Assembly (NCBI GenBank): GCA_017452305.1
Contig: JAFTMQ010000125.1
Coordinates: 1 to 8,196 of the forward strand
Direction of reading: 5' to 3'
From: Clostridia bacterium
GTDB lineage: Bacteria; Bacillota; Clostridia; Christensenellales; Borkfalkiaceae
DNA length: 8,196 nucleotides
Part shown: positions 1 through 6,919 of the stretch, in pieces
Layout: every line of letters starts with the position of its first letter
How positions within the stretch are numbered: position 1 is the stretch's first letter
The notes under the pieces: model-generated
Seen by the model: only the letters and a program-made list of their open reading frames with translations
Databases searched by the model: none
Told to the model about the DNA's origin: nothing
Translations under genes and position numbers: made by a program

Positions 1-99
1 AATAGACAATGAAAAAGAAAATTAAATCATTTATTTTATGTATCGTTATATGGATACTTTCCATTTCCATTTTACCAAAAAATCTTTTTGTGTTTAAGG
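1..99 (+). repeat. Exact 99-bp direct repeat, copy 1 (signal-peptide segment of the protease gene)
   Basis: Bases 1-99 are identical, base for base, to 634-732, an offset of 633. The repeat covers the 8 bases before the protease ATG plus about its first 30 codons, which encode a signal peptide. Identity ends after TTTAAGG: copy 1 continues with AGGTAGC and copy 2 with CATTTGC. Because copy 1 begins at the first base of the window, its left limit cannot be seen and it may extend further. It could be a remnant of an upstream paralogue, part of a recent duplication, or a contig-end effect of k-mer assembly. The sequence alone does not decide. Confidence 0.95.
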
Positions 100-113
100 A
101 GGTAGCTTTATGA
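9..113 (+). pseudogene. Truncated copy of the protease start: 34-codon signal-peptide mini-ORF
   Basis: ATG at 9 opens a 34-codon frame. Its first 30 residues (MKKKIKSFILCIVIWILSIS and onward) equal the signal peptide of the protease at 642. It then diverges and stops at TGA 111-113. The stop overlaps the ATG of the lipoprotein gene (ATGA at 110-113), so if translated it would be coupled to that gene. No propeptide or catalytic domain follows, so it cannot be a protease. Its own ribosome site, if any, lies left of the window. The likely reading is a broken gene start left by duplication or recombination. A short leader ORF used for coupling is possible, and an assembly artefact cannot be excluded. 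Confidence 0.5.
96..102 (+). promoter_or_regulatory. Shine-Dalgarno of the lipoprotein gene, spanning the repeat junction
   Basis: AAGGAGG lies 7 bases before ATG 110, a near-perfect Shine-Dalgarno that fixes the lipoprotein start. Its first four bases (AAGG) belong to the 99-bp repeat and the rest to unique sequence, so the repeat boundary falls inside the ribosome site. Confidence 0.8.
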
Positions 114-619
114 AAAAACTCAAACACGTTTCCATTTTTATCTTGGTAGGTATATTGCTGTTCAGCCTACTGCTCCCCGCCTGCGGTAAGGATAACCAAA
201 ACGGAAGCAAAAATATGGAACTGCAACAAAAAACTGCGCCTTTTTTCACCTTAGAAGAAGCCTATGAATGCGGCTTGCTTACCGTAGCTGACCTTGAACA
301 AATCGCTGCCCTTCGCTCAAGCGGCGCGCAAAGCACGGACGTTTTAAGCGAGGAATTGTCTAACGAAATAAAAGAAGCAAGAGCAAAAGAAATCCGCGAA
401 GAACCCGATACTATGACCCCCGATATTACAGCAGAGAATGTGTCCATACGTAGATTTTATGGAATGTATAATACTTATCCTGTTGTTATTGTAAGGAATA
501 GTTTGTTAGTAGAAGCAGATATTTATTTTGGTCTTTCCATAGAAATAGCGGGGGTAACGTTTACATTTGGTCGTAGTAGCGATATTGAAGATTTAGTTCT
601 TTATAAACCCTTATCCTAA
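110..619 (+). CDS. Small secreted lipoprotein of unknown function
   Basis: The product is 169 residues. It begins with a lipoprotein signal peptide: MKKLKH, a hydrophobic stretch at about residues 8-22, then the lipobox L22-P23-A24-C25. This predicts lipid attachment at Cys25 and an anchor on the outer face of the cell membrane. A polar linker follows, then a segment FFTLEEAYECGLLTVADLEQ (about 45-64) that looks like a short helical module. A charged helix comes next, and a C-terminal beta-rich part (about 110-169: RRFYGMYNTYPVVIV, then IEIAGVTFTFG and LVLYK). In my memory, clostridial hypothetical proteins pair a 'xLxEAYExGLLTxxDL' segment with a 'YGxYN...VAGxxFxY...I.VWK' end; that is recollection, not a search result. 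No enzyme motif is visible. The gene is 22 bases upstream of the secreted protease on the same strand, so co-transcription is likely. A role as partner, substrate or inhibitor of the protease is only inferred. Confidence 0.85.
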   Translation: MKKLKHVSIFILVGILLFSLLLPACGKDNQNGSKNMELQQKTAPFFTLEEAYECGLLTVADLEQIAALRSSGAQSTDVLSEELSNEIKEARAKEIREEPDTMTPDITAENVSIRRFYGMYNTYPVVIVRNSLLVEADIYFGLSIEIAGVTFTFGRSSDIEDLVLYKPLS

Positions 620-633
620 TCTTATAAAAGGGG

Positions 634-732
634 AATAGACAATGAAAAAGAAAATTAAATCATTTATTTTATGTATCGTTATATGGATACTTTCCATTTC
701 CATTTTACCAAAAAATCTTTTTGTGTTTAAGG
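634..732 (+). repeat. Exact 99-bp direct repeat, copy 2 (inside the intact protease gene start)
   Basis: This is the second copy of the repeat at 1-99. It lies in its natural place: a Shine-Dalgarno AAGGGG (628-633) directly precedes it, the ATG is at 642, and the reading frame continues into the secreted protease. The left boundary of the visible identity coincides with the window edge, so the real repeat may be longer than 99 bp. Confidence 0.95.
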
Positions 733-2402
733 CATTTGCACAAAATACTCAAACGAATAATTTCACTATTGATTGCGACGCGGAAATGGAAACCGATTCG
801 GTTATTGTTACACTAACTTTAGAAGAAACACAAAAATTGAAATCGTATACCGTACAAGATTTTAATGACGTTGACTGTGTGGCGGTTGATGATTTAACGC
901 AATCCACTTTTGAATATGCAAAAGCCAAACGCGATAATGCAACCACCGAAGAAAAACCTTTAATAAACCTTGACAATTACAAAAGAATATTAAAGCTCAC
1001 GCTCAACGAAAATAGTAAAGATAACGTTATCGACGCGGTTACCACATTAAATCGCCGCACGGACGTCCACATCGCGACACCGAATTATATATACACTATA
1101 AATTCGGACTCTGAGAATGAAATAGATTACTATGATGCAGGTGAAATGTGGGGATTGAATGGAACCCACGGAATCCAAGCCAATAAAGCGTGGAATATTT
1201 GCACGGGTGAGCGTTCCGTTGTCGTTGGTGTTTTAGATTCGGGCATTCAAGGAGATCATCCTGCCTTACAATGGCAATTAAACCATCAAGGATTACATCG
1301 AAATTTCTTAGACGGTCAAGAAACCACAGAGATTCGTGAAAGTATGGTTGACTACGTTGGACACGGCACCCACGTTGCAGGAACAATAGGCGCATTAAAT
1401 AATCAAGATAGCAGCATTAGGGGAGTTTGTTGGAGCATTGAATTAGTATCCTTAAGAGTTTTTAACAACTTTAATGGGAAGGGTCCTATGAGCAACATAA
1501 TTCGGGCAATAAATTATGCGGGCAGTGCAAATATTCCCATTTTAAACTTAAGCGGTGGCGGCTATGAGTTTAATACAAATTTACAACCCGCCCTCGAAGG
1601 ATACAACGGGCTTTTTGTTTGTGCTGCGGGCAATGGCGATAAAAATGGAATAGGAGTAAATAACGATGAGGTTCCCTATTATCCTTCCAACTATTCTTAT
1701 GGTTATACGTGTAGTGACCGAGTAATTTCTGTGGGTTCGATAAATGAGGAAGGGCAGAGAAGTTCTTTTTCAAATTACGGACAAAATTCAGTTAATATCT
1801 ATGCGCCCGGCGAAGATATATTAAGCGCGTTCCCCTCCGATATATGTGAAAGTGTTTGCCATAGAAACGATTCCGAATTAAGCGGCGATTATTTAGCTTT
1901 AAAGGCTGGGCATTATGCAGATGGATATCATTCTTTCTCAGGCACGTCTATGGCGACACCGCACGTGACGGGCGTTGCCGCACTGTTACGGTCAATTAAG
2001 TACGACTTAACCGCCGCACAATTAAAAACGGCAATTATTAACAGCGCGGATACAATCACTATCGAAACCCCCACAGGCAATTATCAATCCGTAAAAAAAC
2101 TAAATGCCCACAAGGCTGTTAAATACGTGCTTGAAAATTATGAAACGACCTCAACATTAACTTCTACTAGTCAATCATTCAGTCGCGAAGTTAATTCTAG
2201 TTATGATAGTTTAGCGGCGCAAAATTTTTTCTTAATAATAAACGCCAATACAAACTTTAGTTCTAACTTTACCGTATCCTCTACGAGTGCGTTGAATATT
2301 ACTTTATACGATGATAATTTTAGTACGGTAAATTTAACAGAAAATCGTTATGATAACGGTTGTACTATACAGTTTAAAAAATATTTGCCTTCGGGAACGT
2401 AG
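642..2402 (+). CDS. Secreted subtilisin-like serine protease (S8 family), frame ended early by TAG
   Basis: The product is 586 residues as read. Residues 1-34 form a Sec-type signal peptide (MKKKIK, a hydrophobic core, then AFAQ). About 36-155 look like an inhibitory or folding propeptide ending near ATPNYIY (145-151). The catalytic domain spans about 165-490. The triad is complete: Asp199 in VLDSG, His241 in GHGTHVAG and Ser436 in GTSMATPH, with the oxyanion-hole Asn331 in AAGNG. Family knowledge says such enzymes cleave proteins outside the cell after removing their propeptide. Residues about 512-586 are a Ser/Thr/Asn-rich beta region like a C-terminal pre-peptidase-type domain. The start is supported by AAGGGG (628-633), 8 bases before ATG. 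The frame stops at TAG 2400-2402 (codon 587) in the middle of this beta domain, yet stays open to 2831. The catalytic core precedes the stop, so an active but shortened enzyme is possible. Confidence 0.93.
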   Translation: MKKKIKSFILCIVIWILSISILPKNLFVFKAFAQNTQTNNFTIDCDAEMETDSVIVTLTLEETQKLKSYTVQDFNDVDCVAVDDLTQSTFEYAKAKRDNATTEEKPLINLDNYKRILKLTLNENSKDNVIDAVTTLNRRTDVHIATPNYIYTINSDSENEIDYYDAGEMWGLNGTHGIQANKAWNICTGERSVVVGVLDSGIQGDHPALQWQLNHQGLHRNFLDGQETTEIRESMVDYVGHGTHVAGTIGALNNQDSSIRGVCWSIELVSLRVFNNFNGKGPMSNIIRAINYAGSANIPILNLSGGGYEFNTNLQPALEGYNGLFVCAAGNGDKNGIGVNNDEVPYYPSNYSYGYTCSDRVISVGSINEEGQRSSFSNYGQNSVNIYAPGEDILSAFPSDICESVCHRNDSELSGDYLALKAGHYADGYHSFSGTSMATPHVTGVAALLRSIKYDLTAAQLKTAIINSADTITIETPTGNYQSVKKLNAHKAVKYVLENYETTSTLTSTSQSFSREVNSSYDSLAAQNFFLIINANTNFSSNFTVSSTSALNITLYDDNFSTVNLTENRYDNGCTIQFKKYLPSGT

Positions 2403-2831
2403 TATTTAAAATCAAGCTATGCCGATAACAACGATAGCGGTACTATTAACGTCACTTTTAGCGGTACGGTACATAACTCACATTCCTATACGGATAGATA
2501 TGAGCCGGCGTTATTAAATCACAGTGCGTATTGCACGTGCGGGGAATATCAAGTAAAACCGCATATTGTACGCGTGGGGATAAGCGGACCTGATAGTACC
2601 TGCGCACTTTGCGGGGCACCTGTGCCGACTATAATCGGCGGGCTGAACGGCATACAAGCCACGGCAACGTACGTAACCTTGAACGGTAGCTTTATCGCGC
2701 AAAACGGCACGATTTACTTGGTGGACGCGGATTGGGACGCATACTTTGCGGGCACCTTGCAATTCTACGTAAACACAAATTTGCCTATCGTTACAAATAG
2801 AGTTGCCATTTACGGCGAAGGTCGTTTGTAA
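2403..2831 (+). pseudogene. Severed C-terminal part of the protease, in frame after TAG
   Basis: Directly after the TAG, the protease frame continues without another stop for 142 codons to TAA 2829-2831. The first residues (YLKSSYADNNDSGTINVTFS) complete the beta domain begun before the stop. 'SGT-x-YLKSSY' reads naturally as SGTYYLKSSY, so the TAG probably replaced a Tyr codon (TAT or TAC) by one base change. Next comes HSYTDRY and two cysteine pairs, Cys631-x-Cys633 (YCTCGEY) and Cys654-x2-Cys657 (CALCGAP), numbered in the joined protein, which suggests a small metal-binding or knuckle-like module. A last segment follows (TYVTLNGSFIAQNGTIYLVD and onward). A GTG at 2574 could open an 85-codon frame, but it has no Shine-Dalgarno and would begin mid-domain, so a separate gene is unlikely. 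Restoring codon 587 would give a 729-residue protein. Confidence 0.65.
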
Positions 2832-2851
2832 AATACAGCAACTACACAAAC

Positions 2852-2877
2852 GCCCCGCGGGTACACACCCGCGGGGC
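2852..2877. terminator. Strong hairpin terminator between convergent protease and recG genes
   Basis: GCCCCGCGGGT (2852-2862) pairs perfectly with ACCCGCGGGGC (2867-2877): an 11-bp GC-rich stem with loop ACAC. On the + strand it is followed by TTGTTTAT. On the - strand it is followed by GTTTGTG. The T runs are short, but the stem is very stable. It lies between two converging genes (stops at 2831 and 2907) and probably serves both. Its position after 2831 rather than after 2402 supports 2831 as the ancestral end of the protease gene. Confidence 0.85.
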
Positions 2878-2906
2878 TTGTTTATCTAATCCTAACAATT
2901 AATCAA

Positions 2907-4913
2907 TCAATTCAACACGACGTCCTTTAATTTTGCATATTTTTTGAGCGCCGCGTCCCGCAATCTATCATCGTCGAACCTGCCCTCAAACGCGTCGTCG
3001 GAAAGCTTTTTCGCCATGAAAATCACGCTTGTCGGATAGCGCAAGTTTTTAATATCCGTAAGCATTTTGCCCGATTGACGAGTACCAAAAAAGTCCCCGC
3101 TGCCGCGCATTTCCAAGTCCTTTTCCGCAATTTTGAAGCCGTCGGAATTGTTCTTCAATGTCAAAAGCCGCTCCCTCGCCGTCTCGCTTTCCGCGCCCAT
3201 CAAAAGGAAGCAATAGCTCTTTTCCGCGCCGCGCCCTACGCGCCCACGGAGCTGGTGTAGCTGCGAAAGCCCAAACCGCTCGGCATTGTAGATAATCATA
3301 ATCGTCGCGTTCGGCACGTCCACGCCGACCTCGATGACCGTCGTCGAAACCAAGCAATCGAACGCGCCCGCCTTGAACGCGGACATCACTTCCGTCTTTT
3401 CTGTGTCCTTCCTTCGCCCGTGCAAAAGCCCAAACCGCACCGTCGGCAACCGACCTTTCAATTCCTCGAACAGCTCGGTAACGCTCATCACCGTGCCTTC
3501 CTCATCGTCGTCGATTTTGGAACAAACGAAATACGCTTGCCGCCCCGCCGCCGTCTGCTCGCGCACGTATTCCAACATATCCTCGTACTTGCTTTCGGGG
3601 ATAATACCCGTCGAAATTTCCTGCCGTGCCTTGGGCTTGTCCGTAATCGTCGTAATGTCCAAATCCCCATAAAAAATGAGGGATAAGGTACGCGGAATGG
3701 GGGTTGCGCTCATAACGAGCATATCCGTGCCAACGCCCTTTTCCGCCAACGCGTTGCGTTGCGCCACGCCAAAACGGTGCTGTTCGTCGCAGACGATAAA
3801 GGAAAGGCGGGGCGTTTCCACGTCCTCTTGCAAAATTGCGTGCGTACCGCAAAGAATATCAATCTCGCCGTTTTTGAGCTTCGCCTTCATCTCGCGCTTT
3901 TCTTTCGCAGTCATACCGCCCGCCAAATACCCCACGCGATAATCGGGGAAATAGCGTTGCAAAACTTGGTAATTTTGCGCCGCCAAGACTTCGGTGGGCG
4001 AAAGATACGCCGCCGTAAAACCGCTCTTCACCGCCATAAAAATACCGCAAAGCGCGACAGCCGTCTTACCGCTGCCTACGTCGCCTTGCAAAAGTCTGTT
4101 CATACGCGTCGGCGCGCGCAGGTTGTCGAAAATGTCGTTCACCGCCCGCTTTTGCCCGTCCGTGAACTCAAACCCAAACCGCCCCGCAAACTCTTTCACC
4201 TCGCTTGCAGACACCGAGTATCGGTGTTGACGCACCTCTTCCTTTCCCCCTTTAATCAACTTAAAGGCGGAAATCAAGGTAAAATATTCTTCCAAGGCAA
4301 TACGCTCGGACGCGACGTCCTTATTTTCGTGCGAGGTGGGGTTATGCACCTCGAAAAATGCCCTTTCCAAATCGGGCAAATCGTATTTTTTGACAATCGG
4401 ATAGGGAATAACCGTCTGCAAATCGCTCTTTTGCAAGCCTTCCTTCACCGCCGCGCGCACCACCTTTTGCGAAAGACTGCCGCGCAGAGAATACACGGGC
4501 ACAATCCCTTTCAAGCGATAATTTTTATCCATCTCTTCAAAGGTGGGATTGACAAGCGAAATTTGCCCAAATTTATTTTGCACGCGCCCGTAAAAAAGGT
4601 ATTCGCCCGCTTTTAATTTGTTGGCGACGTAGGGTTGATTAAACCAAACGATGGTAAACGGAAACCCGTCCTGCGAGCAAAACGCCTTGACCATTTTTCT
4701 CTTATTTCCGTAGGGAACGGTGCTCACGCGGTTGACTTGGCACGCCACGAGCACCATATCGTTATGGTATGCCGTGCGGATAGAGGCGCGCTCCGTCAAG
4801 TCCAAATACGCGCGCGGATAAAAGCGGACGAGTGATTCCACGTCGTCAACGCCTAATTTCAAAAAATCCTTTTCGCGTTTTTCACCGATAGAACGCAAAC
4901 TTGAAAGCTTCAT
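2907..4913 (-). CDS. recG: ATP-dependent DNA helicase RecG
   Basis: The product is 668 residues, slightly shorter than typical RecG. RecG is a cytoplasmic superfamily 2 helicase that remodels stalled replication forks and branch-migrates Holliday junctions. Residues about 1-240 form the wedge region, including an OB-fold-like part at about 50-130 that binds branched DNA. The motor follows: Walker A GDVGSGKT (277-284), DEQH box (376-379), SAT in MSATPIPRT (401-409), helicase motif VI QLRGRVGRG (554-562), then the RecG-type C-terminal stretch GSGDFFGTRQSG (604-615). All key motifs are intact. The start is ATG at 4913, preceded by GAGGAA (4922-4927) at 8 bases. The stop is TGA. It is the last gene of the leftward asp23-fakA-recG block, separated from fakA by 206 bases, so an additional own promoter is possible. 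Confidence 0.98.
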   Translation of the reverse strand: MKLSSLRSIGEKREKDFLKLGVDDVESLVRFYPRAYLDLTERASIRTAYHNDMVLVACQVNRVSTVPYGNKRKMVKAFCSQDGFPFTIVWFNQPYVANKLKAGEYLFYGRVQNKFGQISLVNPTFEEMDKNYRLKGIVPVYSLRGSLSQKVVRAAVKEGLQKSDLQTVIPYPIVKKYDLPDLERAFFEVHNPTSHENKDVASERIALEEYFTLISAFKLIKGGKEEVRQHRYSVSASEVKEFAGRFGFEFTDGQKRAVNDIFDNLRAPTRMNRLLQGDVGSGKTAVALCGIFMAVKSGFTAAYLSPTEVLAAQNYQVLQRYFPDYRVGYLAGGMTAKEKREMKAKLKNGEIDILCGTHAILQEDVETPRLSFIVCDEQHRFGVAQRNALAEKGVGTDMLVMSATPIPRTLSLIFYGDLDITTITDKPKARQEISTGIIPESKYEDMLEYVREQTAAGRQAYFVCSKIDDDEEGTVMSVTELFEELKGRLPTVRFGLLHGRRKDTEKTEVMSAFKAGAFDCLVSTTVIEVGVDVPNATIMIIYNAERFGLSQLHQLRGRVGRGAEKSYCFLLMGAESETARERLLTLKNNSDGFKIAEKDLEMRGSGDFFGTRQSGKMLTDIKNLRYPTSVIFMAKKLSDDAFEGRFDDDRLRDAALKKYAKLKDVVLN

Positions 4914-5119
4914 AAGCCTTGTTCCTCACTTGCGACAAGCCGCCGCCCTTCCTTTTTATCCGCCTTATTCAACGGATGGTCCTATATACCTACGCCAAGT
5001 CCTTAACAAACCTCGCGCAGTTTTATCCGTTAAAAATCGTAAGAAATGAAATGCGGGAAAAGCGCCGCCGCCCTTCCCGCTTAGTATTTCTCTTTGGTTG
5101 TATATCTATGCAATTTTTC
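4914..5119. other. Spacer between fakA and recG with a hairpin and a repeated 14-mer
   Basis: I see no convincing gene in these 206 bases. It holds a 14-base direct repeat GCCGCCGCCCTTCC at 4939-4952 and 5064-5077. It also holds a hairpin with stem GCGGGAA (5053-5059) and TTCCCGC (5074-5080) around a 14-base GC-rich loop. On the - strand the hairpin is followed by ATTTCATTT, so it could partly end fakA transcripts. A smaller 5-bp stem ATCCG/CGGAT lies near 4968-4988. The recG Shine-Dalgarno GAGGAA is at 4922-4927. No strong promoter was found; TTGTTA and TATATA on the - strand are only 15 bases apart, which is short. Confidence 0.55.
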
Positions 5120-6760
5120 TTATTCCAAGGCAAGAATATAGTAATATACCGATTGTCCGCCGTTGTGGAAATCCACGTCGCAGTCGGGATATTTCTCGGC
5201 GAGCATTTCCGCCAACGCTTCCGCCTCTTCTTCCTTGACGTCCTCGCCGTAGTAGAGGGTGATAACTTGGTGGAAATCTTCCTTCATTCTGCCCACAAGC
5301 TTGGTTACCGTCTCTTCCAAGGAGTTGGATTTCGCAAGCACCTTCTTGTCGTCCAAGCCGATGATATCCCCTTGCTTAATCGAGAACCCGTTGAGGGACG
5401 TGTTGCGCACCGCGTAGGTAACTTGTCCAACCTTCACGTTGTCAAGCGCGTGGATCATGTTCGTCTTGTTCTCTTCCGCGCTCACCTCGGGGTTGAATTC
5501 CAACGCCGCCGCAAAGCCTTGCGGTACGTTTTTGGTGGGAATAACGTGAATGGTCTTGTTTTCGATAAGGCTCTTTGCCTGCTCTGCCGCAAGAATGATA
5601 TTTTTATTGTTGGGGAAGACGAAAATATGCTCCGCGTTTATCTTTTGCGCCGCGCTTGCAATGTCGCTTGCGGACGGATTCATCGTTTGGCCGCCCTCGA
5701 TGATGCGATCTACAAACAATTCCTTGAAGATTTCGGAAAGCCCTGCGCCCGTACAGATGGCAAGCATACCCATTTCCTTCTTTTCTGCTTCCATCTTCGC
5801 CTTCAACTCGCGGTTTTGCTGTAACATATTCTCGATTTTCGGTCTGTCAAGCTCGCCAAGCTCCAACGCGTAGCTAAGTGCCTTGCCCGGTTGGTTGGTG
5901 TGTACGTGCACCTTAACAAACTCCAAATCGCCGATACAAATAACGCTGTCGCCGATTGCCATCAACTTTTCGCGCAGTCTATCAATAGCGGAAAGCGTCG
6001 TGCTCTTTTTGAGATTGATAATGAAGAATTCCGTGCAATACGCGTATTGAATTTCGCCCAATTCCATGCCGATAATGGCAGAATTGTCGCCGAATTCGCT
6101 CTCGTCGCCCTCGTTGACTTCCACCACCGTTTCCGCAATTTCTTCGCCGGTAAGCGCCGCGTTAAAGCCCTTGAAAATGGTCAAAAGCCCCATACCGCCG
6201 CTATCGACAACGCCTGCTTTTTTCAAAACAGGCAAAAGCTCGGGCGTGAGAGCCAACGCTTTGTCGCCCTCTGCAAGCACGTCTTTGAAGAAATCTTCAA
6301 AATTCTTCTTTTTCGCCGCAATCTTCGTCGCGCATTCGCTCATCATGCGGATAACGGTCAAAATCGTACCTTCTTTGGGGACGGAAACGGCGCTGTAAGC
6401 TACCTTCGTGCCTTGTTCCATCGCTTTTGCGAACGTCTTGGTATCGACTTCCTTTTCCACCTTGCCAAGCACGTTGCAAATACCCTTTAAAACCTGCGAC
6501 GTGATAACGCCGGAGTTCCCTCTCGCGCCCTTCAAAGCGCCTTTGGAAACGCTGTTGCAAATTTCGGCAAAGCCGTTGGATTGGCAAAGAGAAAGCTCTT
6601 TCACCGCCGATTGCATGGTAAGGGACATATTCGTACCCGTATCGCCGTCGGGGACGGGGAATACGTTTAACGCGTCCACCGTTGCGCGGTTGAGCTCAAG
6701 CTGCTTCGCGCCTACTAAAATCATCTTACGGAATTCCGTACTATTAATCGTTTTGTGCAT
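5120..6760 (-). CDS. fakA: Fatty acid kinase catalytic subunit FakA (YloV, DhaL/Dak2 family)
   Basis: The product is 546 residues, close to the 548 I recall for Staphylococcus aureus FakA. FakA phosphorylates fatty acids bound to a FakB (DegV-family) partner, giving acyl-phosphate for phospholipid synthesis from exogenous fatty acids. The N-terminal DhaL-type kinase domain (about 1-205) carries NVFPVPDGDTGTNM (32-45) with the metal- and ATP-binding Asp38 and Asp40, GARGNSG (78-84), and DSGGMGL (186-192). The middle domain has Cys242, His285 and His287, matching the zinc triad known in FakA. A C-terminal domain follows (about 330-546). ATG at 6760 has AAGGAG (6768-6773) 7 bases upstream. No fakB gene lies in the window. 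The gene sits 159 bases after asp23, the usual Firmicute neighbourhood. The older label 'DAK2 domain or dihydroxyacetone kinase-like' describes the same fold, but DHA kinase activity is not expected. Confidence 0.94.
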   Translation of the reverse strand: MHKTINSTEFRKMILVGAKQLELNRATVDALNVFPVPDGDTGTNMSLTMQSAVKELSLCQSNGFAEICNSVSKGALKGARGNSGVITSQVLKGICNVLGKVEKEVDTKTFAKAMEQGTKVAYSAVSVPKEGTILTVIRMMSECATKIAAKKKNFEDFFKDVLAEGDKALALTPELLPVLKKAGVVDSGGMGLLTIFKGFNAALTGEEIAETVVEVNEGDESEFGDNSAIIGMELGEIQYAYCTEFFIINLKKSTTLSAIDRLREKLMAIGDSVICIGDLEFVKVHVHTNQPGKALSYALELGELDRPKIENMLQQNRELKAKMEAEKKEMGMLAICTGAGLSEIFKELFVDRIIEGGQTMNPSASDIASAAQKINAEHIFVFPNNKNIILAAEQAKSLIENKTIHVIPTKNVPQGFAAALEFNPEVSAEENKTNMIHALDNVKVGQVTYAVRNTSLNGFSIKQGDIIGLDDKKVLAKSNSLEETVTKLVGRMKEDFHQVITLYYGEDVKEEEAEALAEMLAEKYPDCDVDFHNGGQSVYYYILALE

Positions 6761-6887
6761 TATAATGCTCCTTCTAATATTTGTATGCCCCGTTACAATG
6801 CGAACTACGGGGAGCTGTAAGCGAACATTAAGGAATGGCGGGCAAAGCTGTCCGCAACTGCATAATAGGAATATGTTCGCACATGGG

Positions 6888-6913
6888 AAAAAGCGCTGTC
6901 AAAAAAGCAGCGC
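6888..6913 (-). terminator. Possible weak terminator or attenuator after asp23
   Basis: Read on the - strand, GCGCTG (6913-6908) pairs with CAGCGC (6898-6893) across a 9-base loop and is followed by five T (6892-6888). It begins 7 bases after the asp23 stop. The stem is only 6 bp, so partial termination between asp23 and fakA is more likely than a full stop. The rest of this 159-base spacer also contains inverted repeats (6821-6828 with 6873-6880) but no gene. Confidence 0.5.
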
Positions 6914-6919
6914 CAGTAA

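Noticed and set aside
2400..2402. Selenocysteine or pyrrolysine insertion at the internal stop
   Set aside because: Selenocysteine uses TGA, not TAG. Pyrrolysine is rare and tied to methylamine enzymes, and nothing here points to it. Loss of a Tyr codon explains the site more simply.
2574..2831. A separate 85-codon gene starting at GTG 2574
   Set aside because: It is in frame with the protease, begins mid-domain between the two cysteine pairs, and lacks a ribosome site. It is better read as the tail of the interrupted protease.
3759..4616. A 285-codon open frame on the + strand inside recG
   Set aside because: It is antisense to a RecG with all helicase motifs, has no ribosome site, and its product is rich in Arg and His as expected from a shadow frame.
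4919..5824. A 301-codon open frame on the + strand across the fakA-recG spacer
   Set aside because: Most of it is antisense to the fakA coding region, and no domain or Shine-Dalgarno was seen.
5891..6490. A 199-codon + strand open frame inside fakA
   Set aside because: It is fully antisense to the conserved FakA kinase domain and has no recognisable product.
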